From: a virus
DNA: 21,813 bases
Virus record (IMG/VR): IMGVR_UViG_3300029893_000076
Location: 1 to 21,813 of that record
Direction: 5' to 3' (one strand)
In this document: piece by piece, positions 6,526 through 15,388 of the stretch
Position numbering within the stretch: position 1 is the stretch's first letter
How the letters are laid out: every line of letters begins with the position of its first letter
Translations under genes and position numbers: made by a program
Notes under the pieces: generated by a model
Database searches by the model: none
Seen by the model: the letters and a program-made list of their open reading frames with translations, nothing else
Told to the model about the DNA's origin: nothing

Positions 6526-8690
6526 ACGGCATCATCAAGCGCGTGTTCGGCCGAGGCCCGGTCGTGACGGCAACTCCGGCGTGGGCGACCTACATCGACG
6601 CGGCGGTCCCGGACATCGAGGCGGTGCGCGCGCGGTGGAATGACGTAACCACGGCCCGCGAGATTGCCAAGCGCGCCCACGGCCCTGCGCTGGGCTGCGC
6701 GATCCTGAACGCGAAAACGTGCGCTTCGGTCCCGTTGCGGCTGTACCGCACGGGCGGCTCGTCCAACGGCAAGGCCCGGCGCGTGCGGGACGTGCGCAAG
6801 GCCGCCTATCTGCGCGACTTCAGGCGGGTCGGGCGCAAGGCCGCGATGTACGCCGATCAGGACGATGACATGGTGGAGGTGCTGGAACACGAGGTGTTGC
6901 AGGTGCTTCGTCGTCCGAACCCGCAGCGCACCGGGTCCGAGTACGAGACCGAGCGGTGGTTGCACAAGTGGTTGTTCGGCAACTCGGTCGAGTTGGTGTT
7001 GCGCAACGGCGGCGCGTTCCCGATCGGCATGGTGTCTTTGATGCCGCAGTACGTCCGCGTGCAGCCCGACACGGAGCGGTTCATTTCCGGGTACTGGTTC
7101 GGTCGTGAGGAAATCGACGTTGAGTTGTTCGACGCCGACGACGTGATGCACCGCCGTCTGTCGCCGCACTGGTTCAACCCGTACTGGGGCATGGGGCCGC
7201 TCGATATCGTGTTCCGCGAGTTGGACCTGTACGAGTTCAGTCTCGCGGCCGAGCAGGCGCGGTGGAAGAACGGCGGCTACCCGAGCGGCGTGCTGTCGAT
7301 GAAGAACGTCCGGGACCAGGAGCAACTGGACCAGATCACGCGGGGGATCGAGCGTCGCACCGCGGGCGTGGACAAGACCGGCAAGTTGCTGGTTACGACG
7401 GAATCGACGTACGCGCAACTCGGCAAGACGAACGAGATGGGGTATCTGCCGGGGATGGCGCATATCGAGCGCCGGGTGGAGCAGGAGTTCGGCGTGCCGG
7501 AGTCGATCCGCAGGCTGAACGATTCCAACCTGGCGAGCGCGTCCGAGGGCGTGAATACGTACCTGCGGTTCACGGTGCAACCCGCGTTGTCGATCGACGC
7601 CGAGCAGTTGACGGAGTTGTTGTTGCCGCGATTCGGGATCGAGCCGGGCGAGATGTGGTTCGCCTACGACGACGTGAACCCCGAAGATCACGAGTCGCTC
7701 AGGCAGGACACGGCGGTTCATGTTGCAGGCGGTGTGCTGACGTTCAACGAGCAGCGTGCGCGGCTGGGGTACGATCCGGTCGAGGGCGGGGACATTCCGC
7801 GTGTGAACGGTGTGCCGCTGGATCGCGTCGGCGAGGCGCAGCAGTTCGGGTTCGCGACGCCGGGTTCTGGCGAGCCTGACAGGCCAGACGAACCGGACGA
7901 ACCCGATGCCGAGCCGGATGACGAGGCGGAGGAGGACGACGCCGAGAAGTCGATCGGCACGAAGGTGGTGCCCGGCGACCTGACACAGCGGTTGCTGGAC
8001 GACCCCAGCGACACCGAGTTGATCGAGGAGTTGCGCCGCGACGTTGAGGAGTGGTTGCTGACCGCCCGCGACCGTATCCGCGTGAGCCCCGATGGAACGA
8101 TCGACTTCAATGGCGCGGAGGCCGATTTGGAGCGGGTGCTGTTCCCGAAACTTGAACGGCTGGTGCAGCGCGGGTTCGCGGTCGGCGCGGAGGACCTGCT
8201 CGCGTTCGGTGTGTCGCCCGGCGGCGTGAACGACGACATGGCGGCGGCTGTGGTGCGCCGTCGCGGATCGCTTCTGATCGAGCGGATACGCGGCACGACG
8301 CGGGACGACATCCGCGAGGCGTTGTTGGTCGGCTTTGAGGACGGCAGGCCGCTGAACGAGGTCATGGCCGAGGTTCGCGCGTCGATCGGCGAGACGGCCC
8401 GGAGCCGAGCCGAGACGATCGCACGGACGGAAATCAGCAACGCGGTCCACGAGGGTCGGTTCGAGCGGTGGCGTGCGTCGGGCGTGGCGAGGGTGCGGTG
8501 GGTGCTTGCGCCGGGCGCGTGCGAAATCTGCACGGCGTTGGTGGCGAGGTCCGGCGGCGAGGTCGAGTTGGGGCGGGCGTTCGTGGGAGCGGGCGAGCAG
8601 ATCGGGTCGTACACGCCGGTCATGCCGGTGCTGCACCCGCCTGCGCACCCGAACTGTCGGTGTACGGTGGTGCCCGTGTTTGGAGACTGA
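6516..8690 (+). CDS. Portal protein fused to a Mu gpF-like (MuF) minor head domain
   Basis: The 724-residue fusion has two parts. Residues 1 to ~445 form an HK97/SPP1-type portal: KTCASVPLRLYR near the N-terminus, the clip/stem region with FNPYWGMGPLDIV, and the later VPESIRRLNDSNLASASEGVNTYL helix typical of portals. A Pro/Asp/Glu-rich linker (~450-485) follows. The remaining ~235 residues are a MuF head-morphogenesis domain: ARTEISNAVHEGRFERW, then ACEIC near 667, and the terminal HPPAHPNCRCTVVP. These Cys/His pairs probably bind metal. Portals form the dodecameric DNA gateway at one capsid vertex, while MuF proteins are internal minor head proteins and are normally a separate gene. The ATG lies inside the terminase 3' end, and the protease gene begins three bases downstream of its stop. 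Confidence 0.92.
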   Translation: MALNGIIKRVFGRGPVVTATPAWATYIDAAVPDIEAVRARWNDVTTAREIAKRAHGPALGCAILNAKTCASVPLRLYRTGGSSNGKARRVRDVRKAAYLRDFRRVGRKAAMYADQDDDMVEVLEHEVLQVLRRPNPQRTGSEYETERWLHKWLFGNSVELVLRNGGAFPIGMVSLMPQYVRVQPDTERFISGYWFGREEIDVELFDADDVMHRRLSPHWFNPYWGMGPLDIVFRELDLYEFSLAAEQARWKNGGYPSGVLSMKNVRDQEQLDQITRGIERRTAGVDKTGKLLVTTESTYAQLGKTNEMGYLPGMAHIERRVEQEFGVPESIRRLNDSNLASASEGVNTYLRFTVQPALSIDAEQLTELLLPRFGIEPGEMWFAYDDVNPEDHESLRQDTAVHVAGGVLTFNEQRARLGYDPVEGGDIPRVNGVPLDRVGEAQQFGFATPGSGEPDRPDEPDEPDAEPDDEAEEDDAEKSIGTKVVPGDLTQRLLDDPSDTELIEELRRDVEEWLLTARDRIRVSPDGTIDFNGAEADLERVLFPKLERLVQRGFAVGAEDLLAFGVSPGGVNDDMAAAVVRRRGSLLIERIRGTTRDDIREALLVGFEDGRPLNEVMAEVRASIGETARSRAETIARTEISNAVHEGRFERWRASGVARVRWVLAPGACEICTALVARSGGEVELGRAFVGAGEQIGSYTPVMPVLHPPAHPNCRCTVVPVFGD

Positions 8691-8693
8691 ACC

Positions 8694-9380
8694 ATGAATG
8701 TCATCGAACGCATCCGAAAGCGGCACGGCATGGAGGATGGCGTCGAGGTCGGCGTGCGCAGTTCGTTCGGCGCGGACGCGGTGGTGGACACCGAGAGCGG
8801 CAACCGCGACCTGATCGTGGTGGCGACCACGGACGATGTGGACCTGGACGATGAGGTCGTGGTGCCGAGCGGCGCAGACACGACGTACTTCTTCGGCAAC
8901 AAGCGCATCTTCGTGGACCACGAATACACGGTGGACAAGTACGTCGCGGTGCTTCGCAAGGCGATGGCGTACCCGAGCGTGAACGACCATCGGGCGTGGA
9001 AGGTGCGGATGAGGGTCCGCCCGGGTCCGCTGGGCGACGACGTGCTGACGATCGCCCGCGAGTCCGGCATCGGTTCGTCGATCGGGTTCGAGCCGATCAG
9101 GAGCGGGCCGCCGACGGACGACGAGAAGGCGCAGTACGCCAAGGCTGGGCGGTCGCCACGGTCGGTCGTGCGGCAGTGGAGGTGGCTCGAACTGAGCCTG
9201 ACGGCCATGCCCTGCAACGTGATGTGCCAAGGGGGTATGGCGAGCGTGGACTCGACGCGGGCGGTCGCCCTCGACGAGATGGTGACGAAGGGCCTGATCC
9301 GGCGTGAGACGGCCCGCGCGTTCGGGCTGCCGGACGCCCCCAAGCGGGGCAGGATTGTGGTGGTGAGAAGCCATGCTTGA
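8694..9380 (+). CDS. HK97-type prohead maturation protease
   Basis: The 228-residue serine protease resembles the herpesvirus-assemblin-like S78/HK97 family. It cleaves the scaffold domain from capsid subunits during head maturation. Visible landmarks are the strand DLIVVATTDDVDLDDEVV, the catalytic His region FVDHEYTVDKY (~H74), the Ser region ESGIGSSIGFEP (~S127), and WRWLELSLTAMPCNVMC, equivalent to the family's conserved strand before the third catalytic residue. Residues ~195-228 form a charged tail (GLIRRETARAFGLPD). A GGAG lies eight bases before the ATG. The gene order portal-protease-capsid is canonical, although here a small ParB-like gene is inserted before the capsid gene and overlaps this stop. 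Confidence 0.9.
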   Translation: MNVIERIRKRHGMEDGVEVGVRSSFGADAVVDTESGNRDLIVVATTDDVDLDDEVVVPSGADTTYFFGNKRIFVDHEYTVDKYVAVLRKAMAYPSVNDHRAWKVRMRVRPGPLGDDVLTIARESGIGSSIGFEPIRSGPPTDDEKAQYAKAGRSPRSVVRQWRWLELSLTAMPCNVMCQGGMASVDSTRAVALDEMVTKGLIRRETARAFGLPDAPKRGRIVVVRSHA

Positions 9381-9807
9381 GTGCGGGTGCGAGGGGACGT
9401 GCGTGCTGGCGGAGCAGGTGGCGTGGTCGCACGATCGGGTGGCGGAGCATCTGGCGACGCCGGTTCCGTTCACGCTGGACGAAGCCGAGACGGACGGGCT
9501 GGAACTGGGCCTGAAGGCCCCGCATGTCTGGTGGCAGTGGAAGCCCTATGCCGTGCGGAGTGCGGAGCATCGGGCCGACTTTGACCGCCTGATCGTGTCG
9601 ATCTACCACGAGGGGGTCCGGGCCCCTCTGGTGGTGTGGGACAGGCACGTCCTGATCGGCCAGCGGAGGGCGGAGATTGCCCGGCGGCTGGGGATTCGTC
9701 GAGTGCCGGTCTTGGTGATCGGGGAGGACGTGCGGCGGTGGTGGCAGTACGACCTTGACCGGGTGAGGCGGCATATCACGCCGGAGGTCGGTCAGCACGC
9801 CTATTGA
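9373..9807 (+). CDS. Small ParB-like domain protein inside the head operon
   Basis: The 144-residue product begins within the protease stop (eight-base overlap). It starts with a short Cys-rich segment (CGCEGTC) and then DRLIVSIYHEGVRAPLVVWD, VLIGQRRAEIARRLG and RRVPVLVI. The GxRR box followed by an alpha helix and a VPV strand is the core of ParB/sulfiredoxin-like domains. No DNA-binding helix-turn-helix is visible. ParB-like proteins are not a standard part of HK97-type head operons, and this one sits between protease and capsid. It differs in length and sequence from the ParB-like protein at 2786-3397. The role is unknown; candidate ideas are nucleotide-dependent processing of DNA at packaging, or a moron-like insertion. 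Confidence 0.75.
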   Translation: MLECGCEGTCVLAEQVAWSHDRVAEHLATPVPFTLDEAETDGLELGLKAPHVWWQWKPYAVRSAEHRADFDRLIVSIYHEGVRAPLVVWDRHVLIGQRRAEIARRLGIRRVPVLVIGEDVRRWWQYDLDRVRRHITPEVGQHAY

Positions 9808-9833
9808 CTCGGCCCGTAGGGCCGGTGTATGGT
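9804..9833 (+). promoter_or_regulatory. Candidate capsid-gene promoter with palindrome in the spacer
   Basis: TTGACT (9804-9809) and TATGGT (9828-9833) are separated by 18 bases. The spacer holds a perfect inverted repeat, CGGCCC-gta-GGGCCG (9810-9824). The TGA of the preceding gene lies within the -35 hexamer. The gap 9808-9956 otherwise holds no gene. A palindrome between the promoter elements could be an operator, or a hairpin ending upstream transcripts. Confidence 0.4.
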
Positions 9834-9940
9834 TTGGTGGTCGGCCCGTTGGTCGGCTCGCGTCGGCAGACGCCCGCGGCGGTTCGCCGGTTCTCGGCCT
9901 GCCCGCTCCCCGCTGATGCCCTGTGCGGTGTACGCACCCG

Positions 9941-9946
9941 TACAAT
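9941..9946 (+). promoter_or_regulatory. TACAAT -10-like box just before the capsid start
   Basis: TACAAT matches the -10 consensus at five of six positions and lies ten bases before the ATG at 9957. No clear -35 is found at the usual distance, and the capsid start lacks a good Shine-Dalgarno sequence. Together these would fit a nearly leaderless capsid mRNA, but the evidence is only the motif and its spacing. Confidence 0.25.
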
Positions 9947-9956
9947 GGGCATCGCT

Positions 9957-11498
<1,542 letters not shown>

Positions 11499-11529
11499 CA
11501 CACCCTGACACGAGAAACGGAGACGAATC

Positions 11530-12006
11530 ATGGCAACGGCAGGCGCAGTCGGGAACATCGCCCAGACCATCAAGAAGGTCGGGATGATCTTCCCTCAGGC
11601 CATCAAGAACAACACGGAATGGGTCGGGTCGAAAGGCTCGACCCCCGTGAGCGTGGACACGGCCGCGAGCGGCGTCAAGGCGCACTACGCGACCATCACG
11701 TTCATGGTCGGCGAGACGGACATCGCCGTCGCCACGCTGAAGGTGTGGCACTCGGACGACGACAGCACCTACGCGGAGATGGTGGACTTCGGCACCAACG
11801 GCACCAAGCCATCCGCCACCGACGACAACGGACTCTTCGGCTTCGACATCGACCTCCGCGGCAAGCGGCGATACCTCCAGATCGAGGCGATCGCCGGGAA
11901 CGGCACGAACGGCACATACGCGGCGGCGCTGTGCGATCTGTTCCTGCTCAACGAGGCCCCGTCGTCTGACGCCGAACGCGGCTACGCGCAGACGGTCAAG
12001 GCATGA
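11530..12006 (+). CDS. Capsid-decoration-like or minor structural protein
   Basis: The 158-residue product follows the major capsid gene after a 31-base gap, with GGAG seven bases before the ATG. It is predicted to be beta-rich. A variable N-terminus is followed by VDTAASGVKAHYATITF, VATLKVWHSDDDSTYAEM, a Gly/Asn turn and RRYLQIEAIAGNG, alternating hydrophobic and polar residues as in an immunoglobulin-like or jelly-roll sandwich. A gene in this slot often encodes head decoration or stabilisation protein, made in high copy. I cannot assign it to a named family. The stop overlaps the next start by four bases (ATGA), so it is co-translated with the small connector-region gene. Confidence 0.5.
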   Translation: MATAGAVGNIAQTIKKVGMIFPQAIKNNTEWVGSKGSTPVSVDTAASGVKAHYATITFMVGETDIAVATLKVWHSDDDSTYAEMVDFGTNGTKPSATDDNGLFGFDIDLRGKRRYLQIEAIAGNGTNGTYAAALCDLFLLNEAPSSDAERGYAQTVKA

Positions 12007-12257
12007 CACGACCGGGGTTGGCGCGAAAGCGTCCGCCCCGGCTTATGCGGATCAGGCTCAGGAAACCGTACCGGCAGTGGCAGCGCGGCGATGTGGTCGA
12101 TCTTCCGAGCGGGATCGCCTCGACGCTGATCGAGTACGGCAAGGCCGAGGTTGCGGTGGACACCAAGCGCGTCGCCGCGCCGCCGAGGAACAAGGCGGTT
12201 GCGGGCGCGGGGAGTACGAAGTATGGCGCTGGCATCGACGCTGAGAGCGGCGGTTGA
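12003..12257 (+). CDS. Small basic phage head-region protein
   Basis: The 84-residue basic protein has a core (RIRLRKPYRQWQRGDVVDLPSGIASTLIEYGKAEVA) that matches a recurrent small phage protein shape. It has a strand with KPYR, a GD turn with a hydrophobic strand, then a short helix and a Gly-x-Ala-Glu strand. Genes of this kind lie between the capsid and connector genes of many tailed phages and have no proven function known to me. The ATG at 12003 overlaps the upstream stop; an in-frame ATG at 12045 would begin exactly at the conserved core and is a reasonable alternative. Its end overlaps the next gene by 35 bases. Confidence 0.6.
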   Translation: MTRPGLARKRPPRLMRIRLRKPYRQWQRGDVVDLPSGIASTLIEYGKAEVAVDTKRVAAPPRNKAVAGAGSTKYGAGIDAESGG

Positions 12258-12723
12258 CCTCGACGGGAACAGCACGACGCCCGGCTCGTGCAAGTCGCGC
12301 TGGGAGCAGGTCCACGATAACGCCGAGACGACGACCAGCACGCCGACGACGATCGCCAACCTGACGACATCGGCGACGCGCTGGGTTCGGGTCGGGCCGA
12401 AGGTGACCCGTATCGCCGCGATCCGCCAGAAGTTCCAGGGCACGCTGGGCACGGGCGCGACCATCACGGTCATCGGGTGCGATCGGCTGGGCGATGACGA
12501 CGCCCCGGCTTCGGGCGCGAAGTACCGAACGATCCTGAGTGCGCTGGCGTTGGGCACGACGACGGACATCACGGACGGCAGCAACAAGTTCACGTCGGCG
12601 CAGACGAACTCCGGCGACGGCTGGGACTTGCTGGGCGACGAGGCGTTTCTGGTGGCCGTGACGACGGCGGCTGACGTGTCCGCCGGCGACACGGTGGTCA
12701 TCGAGGCGAAACTGGTGAACTGA
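12223..12723 (+). CDS. Hypothetical structural protein of the head region
   Basis: The 166-residue product starts at an ATG with GGAG eight bases upstream and begins inside the previous gene. It is Thr/Ala/Gly-rich with few charges and strand-like blocks: TRWVRVGPKVTRIAAIRQKF, GATITVIGCDRLGDDD, AFLVAVTTAADVSAGDTVVIEAKLVN. This composition fits a beta-sandwich virion protein such as a second decoration or head-surface protein. It is not recognised as a family member. The location between the capsid gene and the head-tail connector supports a virion role. Confidence 0.5.
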   Translation: MALASTLRAAVDLDGNSTTPGSCKSRWEQVHDNAETTTSTPTTIANLTTSATRWVRVGPKVTRIAAIRQKFQGTLGTGATITVIGCDRLGDDDAPASGAKYRTILSALALGTTTDITDGSNKFTSAQTNSGDGWDLLGDEAFLVAVTTAADVSAGDTVVIEAKLVN

Positions 12724-12737
12724 CATGGGGTGCGTCC

Positions 12738-13367
12738 GTGGCTCTGATTACCGCGACCGAATACAAGACCTGGGCGGGCATCTCGGGCACGGACCTCGAC
12801 ACGTGGCTTACGGCCGTGCTTCCGCAGGCGCAGGACTACGCCGAGGCGTGGTGTGACCGCAACTTCGAGAGCGCGGAGCGCACCGAGTATTACGACGGGC
12901 ACGGGACGGAGACGATCCAACTGCGCTCGCCCCCGGTGACGGCCGTGGGGAGCGTGTCGTACCGCTCCGGCGTGTCGGCGGGAGTTGCGACGTTCACGGC
13001 GTTCGATTCCGGCACGTACTGGTTCGATCAGACGAGCGGGCTGCTGACGCGGTTCAGTTCGTTCGACGTGTTCCCCTCGACGATCGACCGCTACGAGCGC
13101 GCGGTGTGGCCGGAGTCGGTGCGCGGGCTGAAGGTGGTGTATACGGGCGGGTACGGCGCGGGCGGCGGGCCAGCGGTGCCGAGCGGTCTGAAACTGGCGA
13201 TGTTCAGGATGATCGACTTTCTGCGCGGGCAGCGCGGCCGCGACGGGTCGATGCAGTCCGAGACGATGGGGAGTTATTCGTACACGCGGGCCGCGCTGGC
13301 GGCGACGGTTTCGGACGATCGGATGTACGAGTTCGGATTCGGGCAGTACCGGAAGGGCATGGCGTGA
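12738..13367 (+). CDS. Head-tail connector (gp6/gp15-like adaptor)
   Basis: The 209-residue product starts at GTG 12738. It opens with LITATEYKTWAGISGTDLDTWLTAVLPQAQDYAEAWCDR, the helical, DxxL..LIxxA..xIExYc-like beginning of HK97 gp6/SPP1 gp15-type adaptors. These form the ring attached below the portal. The middle carries a beta insertion (YYDGHGTETIQLRSPPVTAVGSVSY) seen in this family, then KVVYTGGYG and PSGLKLAMFRMIDFLRGQ, the closing helix. The overall pattern and the location before a head-closure gene make the call good. It overlaps the next gene by four bases (GTGA). Confidence 0.8.
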   Translation: MALITATEYKTWAGISGTDLDTWLTAVLPQAQDYAEAWCDRNFESAERTEYYDGHGTETIQLRSPPVTAVGSVSYRSGVSAGVATFTAFDSGTYWFDQTSGLLTRFSSFDVFPSTIDRYERAVWPESVRGLKVVYTGGYGAGGGPAVPSGLKLAMFRMIDFLRGQRGRDGSMQSETMGSYSYTRAALAATVSDDRMYEFGFGQYRKGMA

Positions 13368-13717
13368 GTACGGCGTTCCAGACGGCGACGTTCAACGCGA
13401 CGATGACGGCTACGCCGTACACGTGGTCAACGCAGGCCGACGGGTCCGTGAAGTGGACGGCCGGTACGCCGGTGACGGGCATCCCGTGCCGGATCAACGC
13501 GATGAGCGCGCGGGAGGCCATGCGGCTGGGACGCGAGTTCGGCACGACGGTGTTTGAGTGTTTCTATCCGGCCCGGCTGGGCAACGGCACGGCGGTTTCT
13601 CTGACGCTGGACTCGGTGGTGAGTTCGGGCGGCACGACGTACCGCGTGGTCGGCCCGGCGGTGGATCAGGGCGGAGCGTCGCTGCTGAACATGGCGATTC
13701 TGGAGGTTGACCAGTAA
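13364..13717 (+). CDS. Head-closure / head-tail joining protein
   Basis: The 117-residue product starts at a GTG overlapping the connector stop. It is a small beta-barrel-like protein: WTAGTPVTGIPCRINAMSAREAMRLGREFGTTVFECFYPA, then VSLTLDSVVSSGGTTYRVVGPAVDQ and MAILEVDQ. The strand pattern and the GTTYRVVGP-like element resemble head-tail joining proteins such as SPP1 gp16 or the lambda gpFII-like class, which stop DNA leakage and give the tail a docking surface. Position between connector and gp10-like gene supports this. It shares its last base with the next ATG. Confidence 0.7.
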   Translation: MSTAFQTATFNATMTATPYTWSTQADGSVKWTAGTPVTGIPCRINAMSAREAMRLGREFGTTVFECFYPARLGNGTAVSLTLDSVVSSGGTTYRVVGPAVDQGGASLLNMAILEVDQ

Positions 13718-14163
13718 TGGCCGAGTTCCGGTGGACAGACCGGGAGTTTATGGAGCGGGTGGTTGTGCCGAGCGCGCAGGCCGGTCTGGTTGTGGCCGCC
13801 GAGGTGCTGGCTGCGAGGATGATTCTGAACATGGGTTCGGAGGGCGGCGGCGTGGTCGGCAAGACGAGCACGGGCCGCAACATCTACGCGCCGTCCCCGC
13901 CCGGCGCGTTCCCCGGCGTTCGTCGCGGCGGTGGCGGCGGTCTGACGTCGGCGATCGGGTACACGCCGCCGGAGGGCTTGACGATCAGCGTCGGCGCGGA
14001 CTCGCGTGCGCCGCACGGGTACTTTCTCGAAGTCGGCACGAGCACGATGGCGGCGAGGCCGTGGGCCATGCGATCGTTTCGTGAGAGCGCGCCCGCGCTC
14101 AACAAGGCGTTCCGCGCCGGGATGCGCGCCGAGTTCACCCGCAGGGTGGGAGGGCGGCTGTGA
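13717..14163 (+). CDS. HK97 gp10-like neck / tail-completion protein
   Basis: The 148-residue product has an N-terminal helix (EFMERVVVPSAQAGLVVAAEVLAARM), a Gly-rich loop with SPPGAFPGVRRGG, a strand pair (GLTSAIGYTPP, GLTISVGADS), and the diagnostic YFLEVGTSTMAARPWAMRSF. The hydrophobic-Leu-Glu-x-Gly-Thr, then x-x-Ala-Arg-Pro-Trp motif is the hallmark of the HK97 gp10-like family. These proteins sit at the neck between head and tail. A GGAGG lies ten bases before the ATG. The gene ends four bases into the next start (GTGA), continuing the coupled connector cluster. Confidence 0.85.
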   Translation: MAEFRWTDREFMERVVVPSAQAGLVVAAEVLAARMILNMGSEGGGVVGKTSTGRNIYAPSPPGAFPGVRRGGGGGLTSAIGYTPPEGLTISVGADSRAPHGYFLEVGTSTMAARPWAMRSFRESAPALNKAFRAGMRAEFTRRVGGRL

Positions 14164-14585
14164 ACCTCGCAGACCTGACGGCGAAGATTCGGGCGCGGGC
14201 CGTGGCAGACACCGGCGCGGGCGGGCTGTTCAACGTGAGCGACCCGCTGTTGACCGCGTTCAACGCATGGCGAGTCGCGCCGAAGTCCGCGATCCCCTAC
14301 GGCTGGTTCGAGATTATCGCGGCGTCCGAGGACGACACCATCCCGGTCAACGAATACGTGGCGACGGTGCGGTTCCACGTCGTTACGAGCGCGGTGGAGG
14401 GCTTCGCCGATCCCGGCGCGGTGCTGGATCGGTACTACGCGCTGTTCCACCGCTGGGAGCCGACGCTGACCGCCGGATGGACGGCGGGCATCATGGTGCG
14501 CGTCGGGTTCGGGTCCCGGCCAGAGGACGTAAACGAATACCACTTCATCGACGATTACACGCTCCGCGTGAGCAAGGCGGTGTGA
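14160..14585 (+). CDS. Tail terminator-like protein
   Basis: The 141-residue product starts at GTG 14160 with GGGAGGG at ideal spacing. Features are an N-terminal helix (DLTAKIRARAVAD), GWFEIIAASEDDTIPVNEYVATVRFHVVTS with Pro/Tyr strand starts, DPGAVLDRYYALFHRWEP as a helix, and a final strand YHFIDDYTLRVSKAV. Alternating alpha and beta units of this size directly before the major tail protein are typical of tail-terminator (gpU/DUF3168-like) proteins, which cap the tail tube. The family was not confirmed by search. The stop is followed one base later by the major tail gene. Confidence 0.7.
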   Translation: MNLADLTAKIRARAVADTGAGGLFNVSDPLLTAFNAWRVAPKSAIPYGWFEIIAASEDDTIPVNEYVATVRFHVVTSAVEGFADPGAVLDRYYALFHRWEPTLTAGWTAGIMVRVGFGSRPEDVNEYHFIDDYTLRVSKAV

Positions 14586-14586
14586 T

Positions 14587-15381
14587 ATGGCAGTCGTGAT
14601 CGGCATCGAAGGCAGCGCGACCTGGGCGAGCAGCGAGTTTCTGATCGCCAATATCAGGGACTACACGGCGACCCTGACGCAGAGAACCGACGAACACGAC
14701 GTAACCGGCGCGGGCGCAACGGCGACGGCGACAAACATCGTCGGTCTGCGGGGCACGACCGCGAGCATCGCCGGTCGATTCCCCGCCAGTGCGCCTCTGA
14801 CCGGCTACAAGGGCAACGTCGTTCTAGACAACTCGCACTATGGGGACGCGAGCGGCAACGTCGTCAACCTGCTGGGGTGGAGTCTGTCGGTCGCGTGGCC
14901 CGCCGTCGAGACGACCTCGAAGGTCGGCGGAGCGGACGTGCTGTGGCGGACGTTCAAACCGAGCGTCTACACGGCGACGGGCGAGATTCGGGTGAACGCG
15001 GACGACACCGAACCGCTCATCAACGCGATGGGGCCGGGCGACTCGGCCATCGCGGCGACGCTGGACGTGGACGGGACGCACTCGTTCACCGGCGACCTCA
15101 AACTGACCGGGGCGTCGTTCACGCGGCGGGTCGGTCAGGCGTCCACGGTGGCGTTCCCGTTCCTGTTCACGGGCGCGGTGACGGCGGTGGGTGCGAACAA
15201 CGTCTTTGCCGCCGGTGCGCTGCCGCTGGTGACGGCGCAGACGCTGGTGGTGATCGCCAAGACCGGGCGGCAGTATTCGGTGAGTGCGTTCCCGACGCGG
15301 GTGAACGTGAACGTGGACATCGGCTCGCCGATCGAGGTGACGTGCGAGGCGCAGGGGACCGGGGCCGTGACTGCGGCGTGA
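14587..15381 (+). CDS. Major tail (tube) protein
   Basis: The 264-residue product lies between the tail terminator and tape measure genes. The sequence is beta-rich with two similar halves. The first carries TLTQRTDEHDVTG and GLRGTTASIAGRFPA, followed by GYKGNVVLDNSHYG. The second has TGEIRVNADDTEPLI and ATLDVDGTHSFTGDLKLTGASFTRRVGQ. Such strand-turn-strand pairs with a loop are usual for siphovirus tail-tube subunits, which form hexameric rings around the tape measure. A C-terminal domain (VTAQTLVVIAKTGRQYSVSAFP and VNVNVDIGSPIEVTCEAQG) may be a surface extension. Start: ATG after an AAGGCGG stretch. No tail-assembly chaperone pair lies between this gene and the tape measure gene. Confidence 0.75.
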   Translation: MAVVIGIEGSATWASSEFLIANIRDYTATLTQRTDEHDVTGAGATATATNIVGLRGTTASIAGRFPASAPLTGYKGNVVLDNSHYGDASGNVVNLLGWSLSVAWPAVETTSKVGGADVLWRTFKPSVYTATGEIRVNADDTEPLINAMGPGDSAIAATLDVDGTHSFTGDLKLTGASFTRRVGQASTVAFPFLFTGAVTAVGANNVFAAGALPLVTAQTLVVIAKTGRQYSVSAFPTRVNVNVDIGSPIEVTCEAQGTGAVTAA

Positions 15382-15388
15382 GGTGGCG

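Noticed and set aside
6462-9473. Long - strand open frame of about 1000 codons opposite the portal and protease genes
   Set aside because: Its His/Arg/Pro-rich product is the typical antisense shadow of GC-rich genes, and the + strand proteins are secure.
9804-9956. N-terminal extension of the capsid frame from a TTG at 9804
   Set aside because: The extension has no family resemblance and covers promoter-like sequence; the Lys-rich MAEQKKRK start fits a capsid scaffold domain.
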